A DNA stretch of 64,000 nucleotides, from NCBI RefSeq assembly GCF_016722785.1, contig NZ_JAEQNE010000001.1, positions 1,302,001 to 1,366,000 of the forward strand. Direction: 5' to 3'. The notes below the pieces were generated by a model. The model did not search any database. It was not told where the DNA came from and saw only the letters and a program-made list of their open reading frames with translations. Position numbers and translations under genes: made by a program. Source of the stretch: Ramlibacter monticola (lineage in GTDB: Bacteria; Pseudomonadota; Gammaproteobacteria; Burkholderiales; Burkholderiaceae_C). This document shows, piece by piece, positions 1-9,338 of this stretch. Every line of letters starts with the position of its first letter. Position 1 is the stretch's first letter.

Positions 1-6
1 ACGGCG

Positions 7-1356
7 ATGACAGCTCATGTGCAGACCGCGAACGGTCTTCCGCTGGCCCCGGCGCGCAAGAAGTTCCCGATGGCAGGCTGGATCCTGATCGCGATGGTGC
101 TCGGGATCCTGATCGGCTGGGCCATCTTCGCCAACGTGCCCGACAAGAAGACCGCCGCGCAGATCGCCGGCTACGTGTCGATCTTCTCGGACATCTTCCT
201 GCGCCTGATCAAGATGCTGATCGGGCCGCTCGTGTTCTCCACCCTCGTCGTCGGCATCGCGCACATCGGCGACGCGGCCTCCGTCGGGCGCGTGTTCGGC
301 AAGGCGATCGCCTGGTTCCTCACCGCCTCGCTGGTCTCGCTGGTCCTCGGCCTCATCATGGCCAACCTGCTCCAGCCGGGTCTCAACCTGGGCCTGCCGC
401 TGCCCGACATCGGCGCGTCGGCCAACCTCGCCACCTCGAAGTTCACGCTCAAGGACTTCGTCAGCCACCTGGTGCCCAAGTCCTTCGCCGAAGCCATGGC
501 GAACAACGAGATCCTGCAGATCGTCGTGTTCTCGATGTTCTTCGGCGTGGCGCTGGCGGCGCTCGGCGACCGGGCGAAGACGCTGGTCGCCTCGATCGAC
601 GAGCTGTCGCACGCGATGCTGAAGATCACCGGCTACGTCATGAACCTGGCTCCGATCGCCGTGATGGCCGCGATGGCGGCGACGGTGGCCGTCAACGGGC
701 TGGAGATCCTCGTCAAGTTCGCGGTCTTCATGGCCGACTTCTACCTGGGGCTGTTCCTGCTGTGGGCCGTGCTCGTCGCGGCCGGCTTCGTGTTCCTCGG
801 TCCGCGCGTGTTCCGGCTGCTGGTCCTGGTCAAGGAACCGTTCCTGCTGTCGTTCGCCACGGCCAGCTCCGAGGCGGCCTATCCGAAGATCCTGGACGCC
901 CTCGATCGCTTCGGCGTGCGGCGCAAGATCTCGGCCTTCGTCATGCCGATGGGTTATTCGTTCAACCTCGACGGCTCGATGATGTACTGCACCTTCGCCG
1001 TCCTGTTCATCGCCCAGGCCTACGGCATCGCGCTGCCGATCCACACGCAGGTCACCATGCTCCTCATCCTGATGCTGACCTCCAAGGGCATGGCCGGCGT
1101 GCCGCGCGCCTCGCTGGTGGTGATCGCCGCGACGCTGAACCAGTTCAACATCCCCGAGGCGGGCCTGCTGCTGATCCTCGGCGTGGACACCTTCCTCGAC
1201 ATGGGCCGCTCGGCCACCAATGCGGTCGGCAACTCGATCGCCACCGCCGTCGTCGCCAAGTGGGAAGGCGAGCTGATGACCCAGGCCGAGGCCGACCGCA
1301 ACCTGCGCGCGATCGAGGCCGAGGCCACGGCACGCGGGCATGCGCTCGCCGATTGA
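7..1356 (+). CDS. Dicarboxylate/amino acid:cation symporter (DAACS family)
   Basis: Inner-membrane secondary transporter of the DctA/GltP family, 449 residues, close to the usual family length. It has several hydrophobic helices. Family landmarks are the serine-rich re-entrant segment TASSEAAYPK near residue 282, the NLDGSMMY cation/substrate motif near 322, and the MTSKGMAGVPRAS loop near 358. These support Na+- or H+-coupled uptake of a C4-dicarboxylate or acidic amino acid, but the substrate cannot be fixed from sequence. The start lies only six bases inside the window, so its promoter and ribosome site are not visible. The next gene, a polar amino-acid binding protein, follows immediately and is probably cotranscribed. 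Confidence 0.9.
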   Translation: MTAHVQTANGLPLAPARKKFPMAGWILIAMVLGILIGWAIFANVPDKKTAAQIAGYVSIFSDIFLRLIKMLIGPLVFSTLVVGIAHIGDAASVGRVFGKAIAWFLTASLVSLVLGLIMANLLQPGLNLGLPLPDIGASANLATSKFTLKDFVSHLVPKSFAEAMANNEILQIVVFSMFFGVALAALGDRAKTLVASIDELSHAMLKITGYVMNLAPIAVMAAMAATVAVNGLEILVKFAVFMADFYLGLFLLWAVLVAAGFVFLGPRVFRLLVLVKEPFLLSFATASSEAAYPKILDALDRFGVRRKISAFVMPMGYSFNLDGSMMYCTFAVLFIAQAYGIALPIHTQVTMLLILMLTSKGMAGVPRASLVVIAATLNQFNIPEAGLLLILGVDTFLDMGRSATNAVGNSIATAVVAKWEGELMTQAEADRNLRAIEAEATARGHALAD

Positions 1357-1366
1357 GGTGGCCACC

Positions 1367-2317
1367 GTGCGCGCCCTGCCCGCCGCGCTGCTCGCGGCCG
1401 CGCTTGCGTGTTTCGCGGCCGCGACTGCGCACGCGCAGTCGCCCGAGGCGCCGCTGCGCCTGACCGGCACGCTCGCCAAGGTGCGCGAGACCGGCATCAT
1501 CGCGCTCGGCCACCGCGACTCGTCGATCCCGTTCTCCTACCTGTCGCCGCGCGGCGAGCCGATCGGCTACTCGATCGACCTGTGCAGGCTGCTGGTCGAC
1601 GCCATCGGCGAGGCCGTGGGCCGCACCCTCACCGTGAAGTGGCAGCCGGTGACCTCCGAGACGCGCATCGCCGCGGTCGTCGGCGGCCAGGTCGACCTCG
1701 AATGCGGGTCGACCACCAACAACCTCGAGCGCCAGAAGCAGGTCGCCTTCTCGCCGACGATCTTCGTCTCGGGCACCAAGCTGCTGGTGCGCAAGGGCTC
1801 GGCGATCCGCTCGTTCCGCGACCTCGGCGGCAAGCGCGTCGTGGTGACCGCCGGCACGACCAACGAGAAGGCGATGCGCGACCTCGCGGCGCGGTTCAGG
1901 ATCGCCATGACACTCGTCACCGCCCCCGACCACGAGGCCTCCTTCGAGCAGCTCACCAGCGGCAAGGTCGATACCTTCGCCACCGACGACGTGCTGCTGT
2001 ACGGGCTGCTCGCGCAGCACAAGCTGCAGGCCGACTACCTCGTCGTCGGCGAATTCCTCTCGTACGACCCGTACGGCATCATGTACCGCAAGGGCGATCC
2101 CCAGCTCGCCAAGCTGGTCGACGACACCCTGCGCGAACTGGCCGAGGACCGCGAGATCGAGCGCCGCTACGAGCGCTGGTTCCTGCGCCGGCTGCCGCAG
2201 TCGGGCGTGAGCCTGGACCTGCCCATGAGCGCCCAGCTCGAGACGATCCTGCAGACCCTGGCGTCGCCGCCCGATGCCCGGCCGCCCGGCCTGGCCGACG
2301 ACGGCACGCGGCGCTGA
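1367..2317 (+). CDS. Amino acid ABC transporter periplasmic binding protein (GltI-like)
   Basis: Periplasmic solute-binding protein of family 3 (SBP_bac_3), about 316 residues. A cleavable signal peptide runs to roughly residue 24 (ALACFAAATAHAQ), followed by a two-lobed fold with the typical stretches FSYLSPRGEPIGYSIDLC, DLECGSTTNN and FATDDVLLYG, as in glutamate/aspartate binding proteins. I chose GTG 1367 because GAGGTGG lies six bases upstream and it leaves a compact signal peptide; an in-frame ATG at 1340 is the alternative and would overlap the symporter by 17 bases. No permease or ATPase partner is adjacent, so it may supply a distant ABC system or act as a sensor accessory. Confidence 0.85.
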   Translation: MRALPAALLAAALACFAAATAHAQSPEAPLRLTGTLAKVRETGIIALGHRDSSIPFSYLSPRGEPIGYSIDLCRLLVDAIGEAVGRTLTVKWQPVTSETRIAAVVGGQVDLECGSTTNNLERQKQVAFSPTIFVSGTKLLVRKGSAIRSFRDLGGKRVVVTAGTTNEKAMRDLAARFRIAMTLVTAPDHEASFEQLTSGKVDTFATDDVLLYGLLAQHKLQADYLVVGEFLSYDPYGIMYRKGDPQLAKLVDDTLRELAEDREIERRYERWFLRRLPQSGVSLDLPMSAQLETILQTLASPPDARPPGLADDGTRR

Positions 2318-2338
2318 GCCGCGGCGAAAGGGAGAGCG

Positions 2339-5300
2339 TCAGCCGATGCGCTGCTGCAAGGCGGCCCGCGTCCGCGTGAACCGCATCTCGAGTTCCTCCA
2401 CCAGCCCCGGCAGCACCGACGTCTCCCCCCGCGTCACGCTGTGCTCGAGGCGATAGCAGACCTCCGCCACGCCCTTCGCCCCCAGGCTCGCGCTGGTCCC
2501 CGCGAGCTTGTGCGCGCGCCGGCGCAGTTCCTCCATGTTCGCGTTGTGCAGGTGCTGCTTGATCGCGCTGAGTGCCGCCGGCGTTTCGTTCAGGTAGTCC
2601 GTGATCAGGCCGCGCACCACCGAGGGCGAGTCCGGCTCGTCGAGCGCGGCGAGTTCCTTCAGGATGGCCTCGTCGATCAGCGCGTCCAGCGGGTCGGGAA
2701 CGGGCGCGCTGCGCTGCGGCGCCCAGCGCTCGATCAGCTGCTGCACCGACACCGGCAGGATCGGTTTGGCGATGTAGTCGTCCATGCCCGCTTCGATGCA
2801 GCGCTGGCGGTCCGCCGGCAGCGCGTTGGCGGTCATGGCGACGATGCGCGGACGCCGGTTGGCCGGCACGGTGGACACGATGAGGCGGGTGGCCTCGAGC
2901 CCGTCCATCACCGGCATCTGCAGGTCCATGAACACGAGGTCGTAGCGCAGGTGCCGCACCCGTTCGACCGCCTCGGAACCATCCTGCGCGACGTCCGGCG
3001 AGTAGCCGAACTTGCGCAGCATGCCGACTGCGAGCTTGCGGTTGATGTCGCTGTCCTCCACCACCAGGATCTGCATCGGCAGCCGCTTGGCGAGCGAGTG
3101 GTCGATGAGCTGCGCCGCGGCCGCGGGCGGCGGCGCGCGGCGGTCGTGGATCACCTCGTCGAGCACCGCGAACAGCTTCGAGTGCTTCACCGGCTTGGCC
3201 AGCGTCGCGGCGAACAGCTTCATCGCCGAGAAGTCGCGGCCGCGCCCCGGCGAGGAAGACAGGAGCACCAGCGGCGGGGCGCCCTCGCCCTTCTGCGCCA
3301 CGATCGCGCGGGCGAGCTGCAGGCCGTCCATGTTGGGCATGTGAAGGTCCAGCACGGCGACGTCGAAGGGGCCTTCCGCTTCCAGCAGCGCCAGGGCATG
3401 GGTGCCGCGGGTGGCGCACTCCACCTCCATTCCCCAGCGCGTGCACTGCGTCTTCAGGATGTGCAGGTTGGTCGGGTTGTCGTCCACCAGCAGCACGCGG
3501 CGGCCCGCCAGTTCGGGCGCGCGGCCGGTGCGGTACTGCGCCGTGGGCACGTTCTGCGCGATGCCGGCGCGCATGGTGAAGGAGAAGGTGGACCCCTTGC
3601 CCTCCTCGCTCTCCACCTTGAAGTCGCCGCCCATCATGTGCACGAGGCGGGCGCTGATCGCGAGGCCGAGGCCGGTGCCGCCGAAGCGGCGCGTGGTGGA
3701 CGTGTCGCCCTGGGAGAAGGCCTTGAACAGGCTCTCCATGTGGGTCGCGGGGATGCCGATGCCGGTGTCGCGCACCGCGAAGCGCAGGTGCACCTCCTCG
3801 GCTTCGCGCCGCAGCACGCTGGCGGTGAGGCAGACCTCGCCCCGGTCGGTGAACTTGACGGCGTTCGACAGCAGGTTCACCAGCACCTGGCGCAGCCGCG
3901 TCGAGTCGCCCACCAGCCAGTGCGGCACGTTGTCCGTGATCTCGTACAGCAGGTCGATGCCCTTGTCGGCCGCGCGCGGCGCCAGCATGTCGAAGGCTTC
4001 CTCGATGCACACGCCGATCTCGAAGGGCCGCTGCTCGAGCTCCAGCATGCCGGACTCGGACTTGGAGAAGTCGAGGATGTCGTTGATGGTGGACAGCAGC
4101 GCGTCGCCGCTGGTGTGGATGGTCTGCACGTAGGAGCGCTGCTCCGAATCGAGCTGCGTGTCCTCCAGCAGCGCCGTCATGCCGATCACCGCGTTCATCG
4201 GCGTGCGGATCTCGTGGCTCATGTTGGCGAGGAAGGCCGCCTTGGCCTCCGCCGCCTGCAGCGCCTGCTCGCGCGCGCCCATGAGTTCCGACTCGACGCG
4301 CTTGCGCTCGACGATCTCCTCCTGCAGCGCGGTGTTGGTCTCGGTCAGCACCGCGGTGCGCTCGGCCACGCGCTGCTCCAGCATCGCGCGCTCCTGCTGC
4401 AGGGCCTGCTCCGACGCCATGCGCTCCGTCACGTCGCGCACGATGCCGCAGAACAGGCGCTGCCCTCCCACCGGCATCTCGCTCACGCCCAGTTCCATCG
4501 GGAAGGTGCTGCCGTCCTTGCGCCGCCCCGTGACCAGCCGTCCGATTCCGATGATCTTGGGCTTGCCGCCGCCCAGGTAGTTGGACAGGTAGGAGTCGTG
4601 CCGCTCGCGGTCCGGCGAGGGCATCAGCATGTTGACGTTGCGCCCGATCACTTGGTCGGCGATCCAGCCGAAGATGCGCTCGGCCGCCGGGTTGTAGCTC
4701 TGCACGGTGCCGCGGCTGTCGATCGTGATGATCGCGTCCAGCGCGTGGTCGAACACGGCGCGCATCCGCGCCTCGCTGTCGGCGCGCTGCGCCAGCGCGC
4801 CGCGCAGCGCCTGCGTGCGCTGCTCCACCTGCCGCAGCGCGCGCGCCCGCAGGTTCGCCTGCAATCCGAGCAGGCCCGCCATCAGTGCGCTGATCGCGAA
4901 GCCCAGCACCAGGATCACCCAGGACTGGTCGCCGCCGACGTCGGCCTGGAAACCCGGCAGCGAAAGGAACTCGATGTTCCAGCGCCGCTGGCCGAAATCG
5001 AGTTCGGCCGTGCGCTGCAGGGCCGGACGCGCGCCCGCGCGCGCCTCCAGCTCGCGGCTGCCGAACACCGGCACGTTGCCATCGCGCACGCGCAGGCCGA
5101 TCACCGAGGCATCGGGCCCCAGCGCGCTTTCCACCAGCTGCATGGTGTCGAAGGCCTCGACCAGGAAGCCCAGCACCGACTGCTGGCGCGCCACCGGGTT
5201 GGTGGGCACCGCGCCGCCGGCGTACACCGGCACGAGCATGGCCCAGATCTGCCCGCCCGCCCCCTTCGGCGTGGCCAGCGTGAGCGGCCCCGTCAGGACC

Positions 5301-5944
5301 ACGCTGCCGTTCTGCAGCGCCCGGTTCATCGCCTCCTGCGCGAGGGGGTCATCCTGCAGGTCCAGGCCCAGCGGCCTGCGATCCGGCGTGCCGAAGGCGC
5401 GGAAGTAGGCGAGCGGATAGTGGAACGGCCGCTCCTGCGCCGCGCGCACGCCGTAGCCGGCGATCCCCTCGGCGCGGGCCTGCCGCTCGTGGGCCTCGCG
5501 CTCCGCCGCCGGCACGCGCTGGGCGAAGGCCAGCCACAGGCGCCCCGGCGAGCGGGTGCCCGACTCCAGGGCGTCGAAGTAGTCGCGCCACTGCTGGCGC
5601 GAGATGCCGCCGCCCACGCTGAACAGGCCGGCCACCGAGCGCAGCAGGATCTCGTCGGTCTGCAGGCCGTGCCGGATGTCGGTCAGGATGCGGCTGGTGC
5701 GGTATTCGAAACGGCGGTTCTCGGCACTGCGCGACAAATTGTGGGCGACGTCCCAGGACAGGAGCGTCACCAGCACCCCCACCACGAGCACCAGCGCCAC
5801 CAGCCCGAAGGGGTGCAGCTTGTGCGGCGCCTCGGCGGGCGGGGGCGCCTCCGCGGCGCCGGCCTCGGAAGGGACCGGGGCGGGCGCCTGATCGGGAAGG
5901 GGAAGGGACGACATGCGGCGATTCGTACGCCGCGAGCGTAGCAT
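2339..5944 (-). CDS. CHASE-PAS hybrid sensor histidine kinase with two receivers and HPt
   Basis: Membrane-bound hybrid kinase of 1201 residues. In order: TM helix 46-65, a periplasmic CHASE ligand domain about 75-300, TM helix 351-370, a PAS domain about 395-515, and HisKA with phospho-acceptor H577 ([12 protein letters not shown]). These are followed by a HATPase to about 800 ([18 protein letters not shown]), receiver 1 with D866, receiver 2 with D1007, and an HPt domain with H1145 ([10 protein letters not shown]). It therefore carries a full internal phosphorelay and probably signals to an unlinked regulator. The ATG at 5944 has AAGGAG upstream; an internal ATG at 5914 is possible. It begins 56 bases after the methyltransferase gene on the same strand and could be the distal gene of that operon. 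Confidence 0.9.
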   Translation of the reverse strand: MLRSRRTNRRMSSLPLPDQAPAPVPSEAGAAEAPPPAEAPHKLHPFGLVALVLVVGVLVTLLSWDVAHNLSRSAENRRFEYRTSRILTDIRHGLQTDEILLRSVAGLFSVGGGISRQQWRDYFDALESGTRSPGRLWLAFAQRVPAAEREAHERQARAEGIAGYGVRAAQERPFHYPLAYFRAFGTPDRRPLGLDLQDDPLAQEAMNRALQNGSVVLTGPLTLATPKGAGGQIWAMLVPVYAGGAVPTNPVARQQSVLGFLVEAFDTMQLVESALGPDASVIGLRVRDGNVPVFGSRELEARAGARPALQRTAELDFGQRRWNIEFLSLPGFQADVGGDQSWVILVLGFAISALMAGLLGLQANLRARALRQVEQRTQALRGALAQRADSEARMRAVFDHALDAIITIDSRGTVQSYNPAAERIFGWIADQVIGRNVNMLMPSPDRERHDSYLSNYLGGGKPKIIGIGRLVTGRRKDGSTFPMELGVSEMPVGGQRLFCGIVRDVTERMASEQALQQERAMLEQRVAERTAVLTETNTALQEEIVERKRVESELMGAREQALQAAEAKAAFLANMSHEIRTPMNAVIGMTALLEDTQLDSEQRSYVQTIHTSGDALLSTINDILDFSKSESGMLELEQRPFEIGVCIEEAFDMLAPRAADKGIDLLYEITDNVPHWLVGDSTRLRQVLVNLLSNAVKFTDRGEVCLTASVLRREAEEVHLRFAVRDTGIGIPATHMESLFKAFSQGDTSTTRRFGGTGLGLAISARLVHMMGGDFKVESEEGKGSTFSFTMRAGIAQNVPTAQYRTGRAPELAGRRVLLVDDNPTNLHILKTQCTRWGMEVECATRGTHALALLEAEGPFDVAVLDLHMPNMDGLQLARAIVAQKGEGAPPLVLLSSSPGRGRDFSAMKLFAATLAKPVKHSKLFAVLDEVIHDRRAPPPAAAAQLIDHSLAKRLPMQILVVEDSDINRKLAVGMLRKFGYSPDVAQDGSEAVERVRHLRYDLVFMDLQMPVMDGLEATRLIVSTVPANRRPRIVAMTANALPADRQRCIEAGMDDYIAKPILPVSVQQLIERWAPQRSAPVPDPLDALIDEAILKELAALDEPDSPSVVRGLITDYLNETPAALSAIKQHLHNANMEELRRRAHKLAGTSASLGAKGVAEVCYRLEHSVTRGETSVLPGLVEELEMRFTRTRAALQQRIG

Positions 5945-6000
5945 TTCCCGCCGGGCTCTCCTTCATTTGGATGAGGTGGCGGGCCTGTCGACCCGGCAGC

Positions 6001-7215
6001 TCAATCCTGCGCCGGCTCCCACGCGAGGGACTGCACTTCGCACGCGCCGAAATCGGCCGGCACGCCCGGCACGCCGCCGCGGCGGAAGTGCAGCACCGCC
6101 CAGTCGAAGTGGCCTTCCAGCTGCCGCGGCGTGGCCGCGGCGCAACGCGCCTCCACGTCCGCCCAGAACTGCTCCGGCGCCAGGCCGGTGGGCCGGATGT
6201 GTTCGTCGGACAGGAACGCGCGCGCGTAGCCCAGGTCGAAGGGCCGGCGCTGGCGGAAGAAGGACACCTTCGCCGGCACCACGCGCGCGGGTGGCGCCGC
6301 CTCCTCGCCGGCGAAACGCTGCGTCGGGTCGTGGCGGTGCACGTCGGGCGCGTCCAGCGCCTCGAACAGCAGCGACAGCCGCCGCGCCAGCGCCTGCACC
6401 TGCTGCGGGAAGGGCTGGGGGTCCTTGCGGCCCAGGATCGAATCCTTGCCGAAGACGAAGGCGAGCGGGTGCGCGTCGTCGAGGTCCATGGTGGCCTGGA
6501 TCACGAGGAAGCTGCCGTCGGGCGCCAGGGTGCGCGTGATGCCGCGGCAGACCAGCACGTCGTCGAGCCAGTGGATCGCCTGCGACAGCGTGACCACGTC
6601 GTACTCCGCGTCGCTGTACATCAGGCGGTTGGCCGATTCGTGGATCGCCTCCAGCGCCACGCCGCGCCCGGCGGCCGTCGCCCGCGCGGCCCGCACGAAG
6701 CCGCGCGAGAGGTCCATCAGCGTCACGTTGGCCGGCACCTGCGCCAGCTGCAGCGCGAGGCTGCCGGGGCCGCCGGCCAGGTCGAGGACGCGCGTCTGGG
6801 GGCCGATTCCGGTCTCCCGCACCAGGAAGCTCGCGAGGTCGGCGGGGAAGGGACGGTGCCGCAGGTAGTCCTGCGCCATGCGGGCGTCGTAGCGCGACAC
6901 GTCGTCGCGCGTCCCGACCAGCACGCCGGCCTGACGCATGTCGGCCACGGCCTTCAGCACGCGCTTGCGCTCCGCCTCCTGCGGCTCCGAGTCGGTGAGC
7001 CGGAAATAGGCTTCCACCACCTGCGCGCCGGTGGCGCCGCGCGGGCCGGAGAACAGCGACAGCAGGATCCGATAGCGCTGCGACAGCCAGTACTGGAGAT
7101 AGGGCTCGGTCTCCTGCGCGACGTAGGGTCGTCCGTCCTGGCTGAAGGCCAGCACGAAATTGGGCGAGGCGCGCAGGCGCTCGCGGGTGAGCTGGGCGAT
7201 GGCGGTGGAATTCAT
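6001..7215 (-). CDS. Class I SAM-dependent methyltransferase of the peptide-export operon
   Basis: Cytoplasmic methyltransferase of 404 residues. The Rossmann core carries motif I VLDLAGGPG at 143-151, an acidic residue at the end of strand 2 (VTLMDLSRG), and a later segment TLSQAIHWLDD. The first 100 residues form a separate small helical/winged-helix-like domain of the kind used by O-methyltransferases for dimerisation; it could equally bind a peptide leader, which is inference. The ATG overlaps the stop of the upstream ABC exporter gene as ATGA, implying translational coupling, so its substrate is probably the exported peptide or something made with it. The exact methyl acceptor cannot be told from sequence. 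Confidence 0.8.
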   Translation of the reverse strand: MNSTAIAQLTRERLRASPNFVLAFSQDGRPYVAQETEPYLQYWLSQRYRILLSLFSGPRGATGAQVVEAYFRLTDSEPQEAERKRVLKAVADMRQAGVLVGTRDDVSRYDARMAQDYLRHRPFPADLASFLVRETGIGPQTRVLDLAGGPGSLALQLAQVPANVTLMDLSRGFVRAARATAAGRGVALEAIHESANRLMYSDAEYDVVTLSQAIHWLDDVLVCRGITRTLAPDGSFLVIQATMDLDDAHPLAFVFGKDSILGRKDPQPFPQQVQALARRLSLLFEALDAPDVHRHDPTQRFAGEEAAPPARVVPAKVSFFRQRRPFDLGYARAFLSDEHIRPTGLAPEQFWADVEARCAAATPRQLEGHFDWAVLHFRRGGVPGVPADFGACEVQSLAWEPAQD

Positions 7216-9338
7216 GGGTGGGCGATCACCATCAGGGTCGGCGCACGCTCGAAGGCGGTGCGCAGGCAGCGGCCCAGCGTTTCGGGATCGAGCGCGGCGA
7301 AGCTCTCGTCGAGGACGGTGAGCTGCGCCTTCTGCAGCAGCGCGCGGGCCAGGAAGATCCGGCTGCGCTCGCCGTGGGAGAGCTGCCAGCCGGTCTCGCC
7401 GACGGTCTGCGCGAGGCCGGCGGGCATGCGTTCGAGCAGGTCGCCCAGCCCCAGCTCCTCGCACAGCGAGCGCGCTTCGGCCAGGTCCTCTTCGCTGGCG
7501 GGCCAGTTGCGCCCCATCAGCAGGTTGAAGCCCAGCGTGCCGGTGAGGATGTGGTTCTCGTGGAACTGCGGGGCCTCGGCGGCGAGCCGGTGCCAGTTCT
7601 GCCCCAGCGTCTGTCGGTCCAGGCCGGCGAGCAGCAGCGAACCGGAGGCGGGCTGGCGCAGGCCGGTGAGCAGCGCCGCCAGGGTGGACTTGCCGCCGCC
7701 GGAGGAGCCTTCGAGCAGGATGCGCTCGCCGCGGGTGATCGCCAGGTCCACGTCGCGCAGCACGGGCTTGGCGGCCGCCGGGTAGCGGAAGCTCAGTTCG
7801 CGCGCATCGACCAGCCGGTGCGCGTGCTGGCCCTCGCTGCTGGACGCGGGCAGGAAGGGCGTGCGGGCGCCCTCCTCGCCGGCGCCGAAGAAGCCCGAGA
7901 CCTGCTGCCAGGCCACCGTGGCGCGGGCCAGCGCCGACAGGCCGGTGGAGATGCCGGTCAGCGCGCGGCCGGCCAGCAGCATGCCGCCGAGGGCGATCGC
8001 GATGTCGGCCGGCGACGCGGTGCCGCCGACGAAGGCGGGCGCGATGCCGGCCAGCGCGACCAGCATCCAGCCCCGCGGCATCGCGCCGACGACGGGCAGC
8101 ACCGCGCGGTCCATCACCTGCGACGTGCGCAGGTAGCTCCCGAGCTCCTGGTCCTCCTCGTGGTCGCGGCGGGCCGGCTGCTCCTGCGCGAGCCGGGTGC
8201 GGTGGCCCACCATGCGCTCCACCAGGGCCTGCGTCATGCGCAGGCGCTCCAGTGTCCAGTGGCGCAGCCGCCCGAGGTAGCGCCAGCTGAGGCCCAGCGT
8301 GAGCGCCACCCAGCCCAGGAGGAGCGCGACGTGCAGCGAGCCGCCGGCGCCCGCGGCCAGGATGCTCGCGGCGAACAGCAGTTCCAGCAGCGCCACCAGC
8401 ACGCCGAAGCCGCCGTTGAGGGCTACCGATTCCAGCGCCTGCGACTCCAGGACCCGCCCGAGCAGTTCGCCCGCGCCCTGGCGCCGCACCGCCTCGACGT
8501 CGCTGCGCAAGGCGCCGGCGAGCAGGCGCGACTTCATGATGCGTCCCGCATCGAGCGCGAAGCGCGCGTCGAGCCAGCCGCCCAGCCACTGCAGCGGCAC
8601 CAGCGACAGCACCAGCAGCGTCCACGCCACCAGCCAGCCGCCGTCGACGCGCCCGTGCAGCGTGCCCTGCCCGATCAGCGTCCAGGACAGGACCTCCAGC
8701 CCATACAGCACCCCGAACACGAGGACGATGGGCAGCACGCGGCCGCGCATTCCATCCTGCGCCAGCTGGTCCCAGAAGCCGCGCGCCGGCGACAGCCGCA
8801 GCATCCAGCAGGAGGCGACCTCCTGGGTGGCGAGCCGGTCGCGCAGCAGGGCCGAGCGCACGCTCGCCTGCCGCGCGGCGGGCACCGAGGCGGCGTCGAC
8901 CAGCTTGTCGACCTCCGACGCAAAAGGGGCCTCGAAGGGCGCGCAGAGGGCACGCCGCAGCGCCGCGATGGCGACGCGGTGGATCCGCAGGTCCGGGCCG
9001 ACCAGGTGGACCCTGTCGCCGCGCGACTTCAGCAGCAGCAGGAAGCCTTCGCCGGCGTCGTGCCCGACGCGCAGCAGCGCCGGCGCGGCGCCGCGCAGCA
9101 GCGAATCGAGTTCGGGCGCGAGCGCGTCCAGCGCCTCGGCTTCGAGGCCGAGGCGGTGCGCCGCCCATTCGAGCCAGCGGGCCTGCTCCTGCGCGCCGTC
9201 GGCCGCCAGCGTGGCGGGGACCTGCGGGCCCTCGGCCGTGGCCACGCGCAGGCGCGCGCGCCGGGCCAGTTCCTCCATCGCCTCGCCGAGGCGCTGCACC
9301 GGCCAGCACAGCGGCCGCACGTCCAGCACCTCATTCAT
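7212..9338 (-). CDS. Second ABC exporter subunit (membrane plus ATPase), peptidase-less
   Basis: Inner-membrane half-transporter of 708 residues. The N-terminal 150 residues are soluble and resemble a degenerate peptidase-like domain without a visible Cys/His pair. A six-helix transmembrane region spans about 195-450. The ATPase has Walker A LEGSSGGGKST near 544, signature LSHGERSR near 655 and Walker B LTVLDESFAALD near 678. The gene overlaps the C39-type exporter upstream (ATGA) and the methyltransferase downstream (ATGA). Paired exporters, one with and one without a peptidase, plus an HlyD protein, match the arrangement known as the NHLM/NHLP bacteriocin export triad, although the candidate precursors here are not of that leader type. 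Confidence 0.88.
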   Translation of the reverse strand: MNEVLDVRPLCWPVQRLGEAMEELARRARLRVATAEGPQVPATLAADGAQEQARWLEWAAHRLGLEAEALDALAPELDSLLRGAAPALLRVGHDAGEGFLLLLKSRGDRVHLVGPDLRIHRVAIAALRRALCAPFEAPFASEVDKLVDAASVPAARQASVRSALLRDRLATQEVASCWMLRLSPARGFWDQLAQDGMRGRVLPIVLVFGVLYGLEVLSWTLIGQGTLHGRVDGGWLVAWTLLVLSLVPLQWLGGWLDARFALDAGRIMKSRLLAGALRSDVEAVRRQGAGELLGRVLESQALESVALNGGFGVLVALLELLFAASILAAGAGGSLHVALLLGWVALTLGLSWRYLGRLRHWTLERLRMTQALVERMVGHRTRLAQEQPARRDHEEDQELGSYLRTSQVMDRAVLPVVGAMPRGWMLVALAGIAPAFVGGTASPADIAIALGGMLLAGRALTGISTGLSALARATVAWQQVSGFFGAGEEGARTPFLPASSSEGQHAHRLVDARELSFRYPAAAKPVLRDVDLAITRGERILLEGSSGGGKSTLAALLTGLRQPASGSLLLAGLDRQTLGQNWHRLAAEAPQFHENHILTGTLGFNLLMGRNWPASEEDLAEARSLCEELGLGDLLERMPAGLAQTVGETGWQLSHGERSRIFLARALLQKAQLTVLDESFAALDPETLGRCLRTAFERAPTLMVIAHP

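Noticed and set aside
2441..5941. Very long plus-strand open frame opposite the hybrid kinase
   Set aside because: Its translation is Arg/Ala/His-rich with no domains; it is an antisense shadow caused by high third-position GC. The minus-strand kinase has complete recognisable domains.
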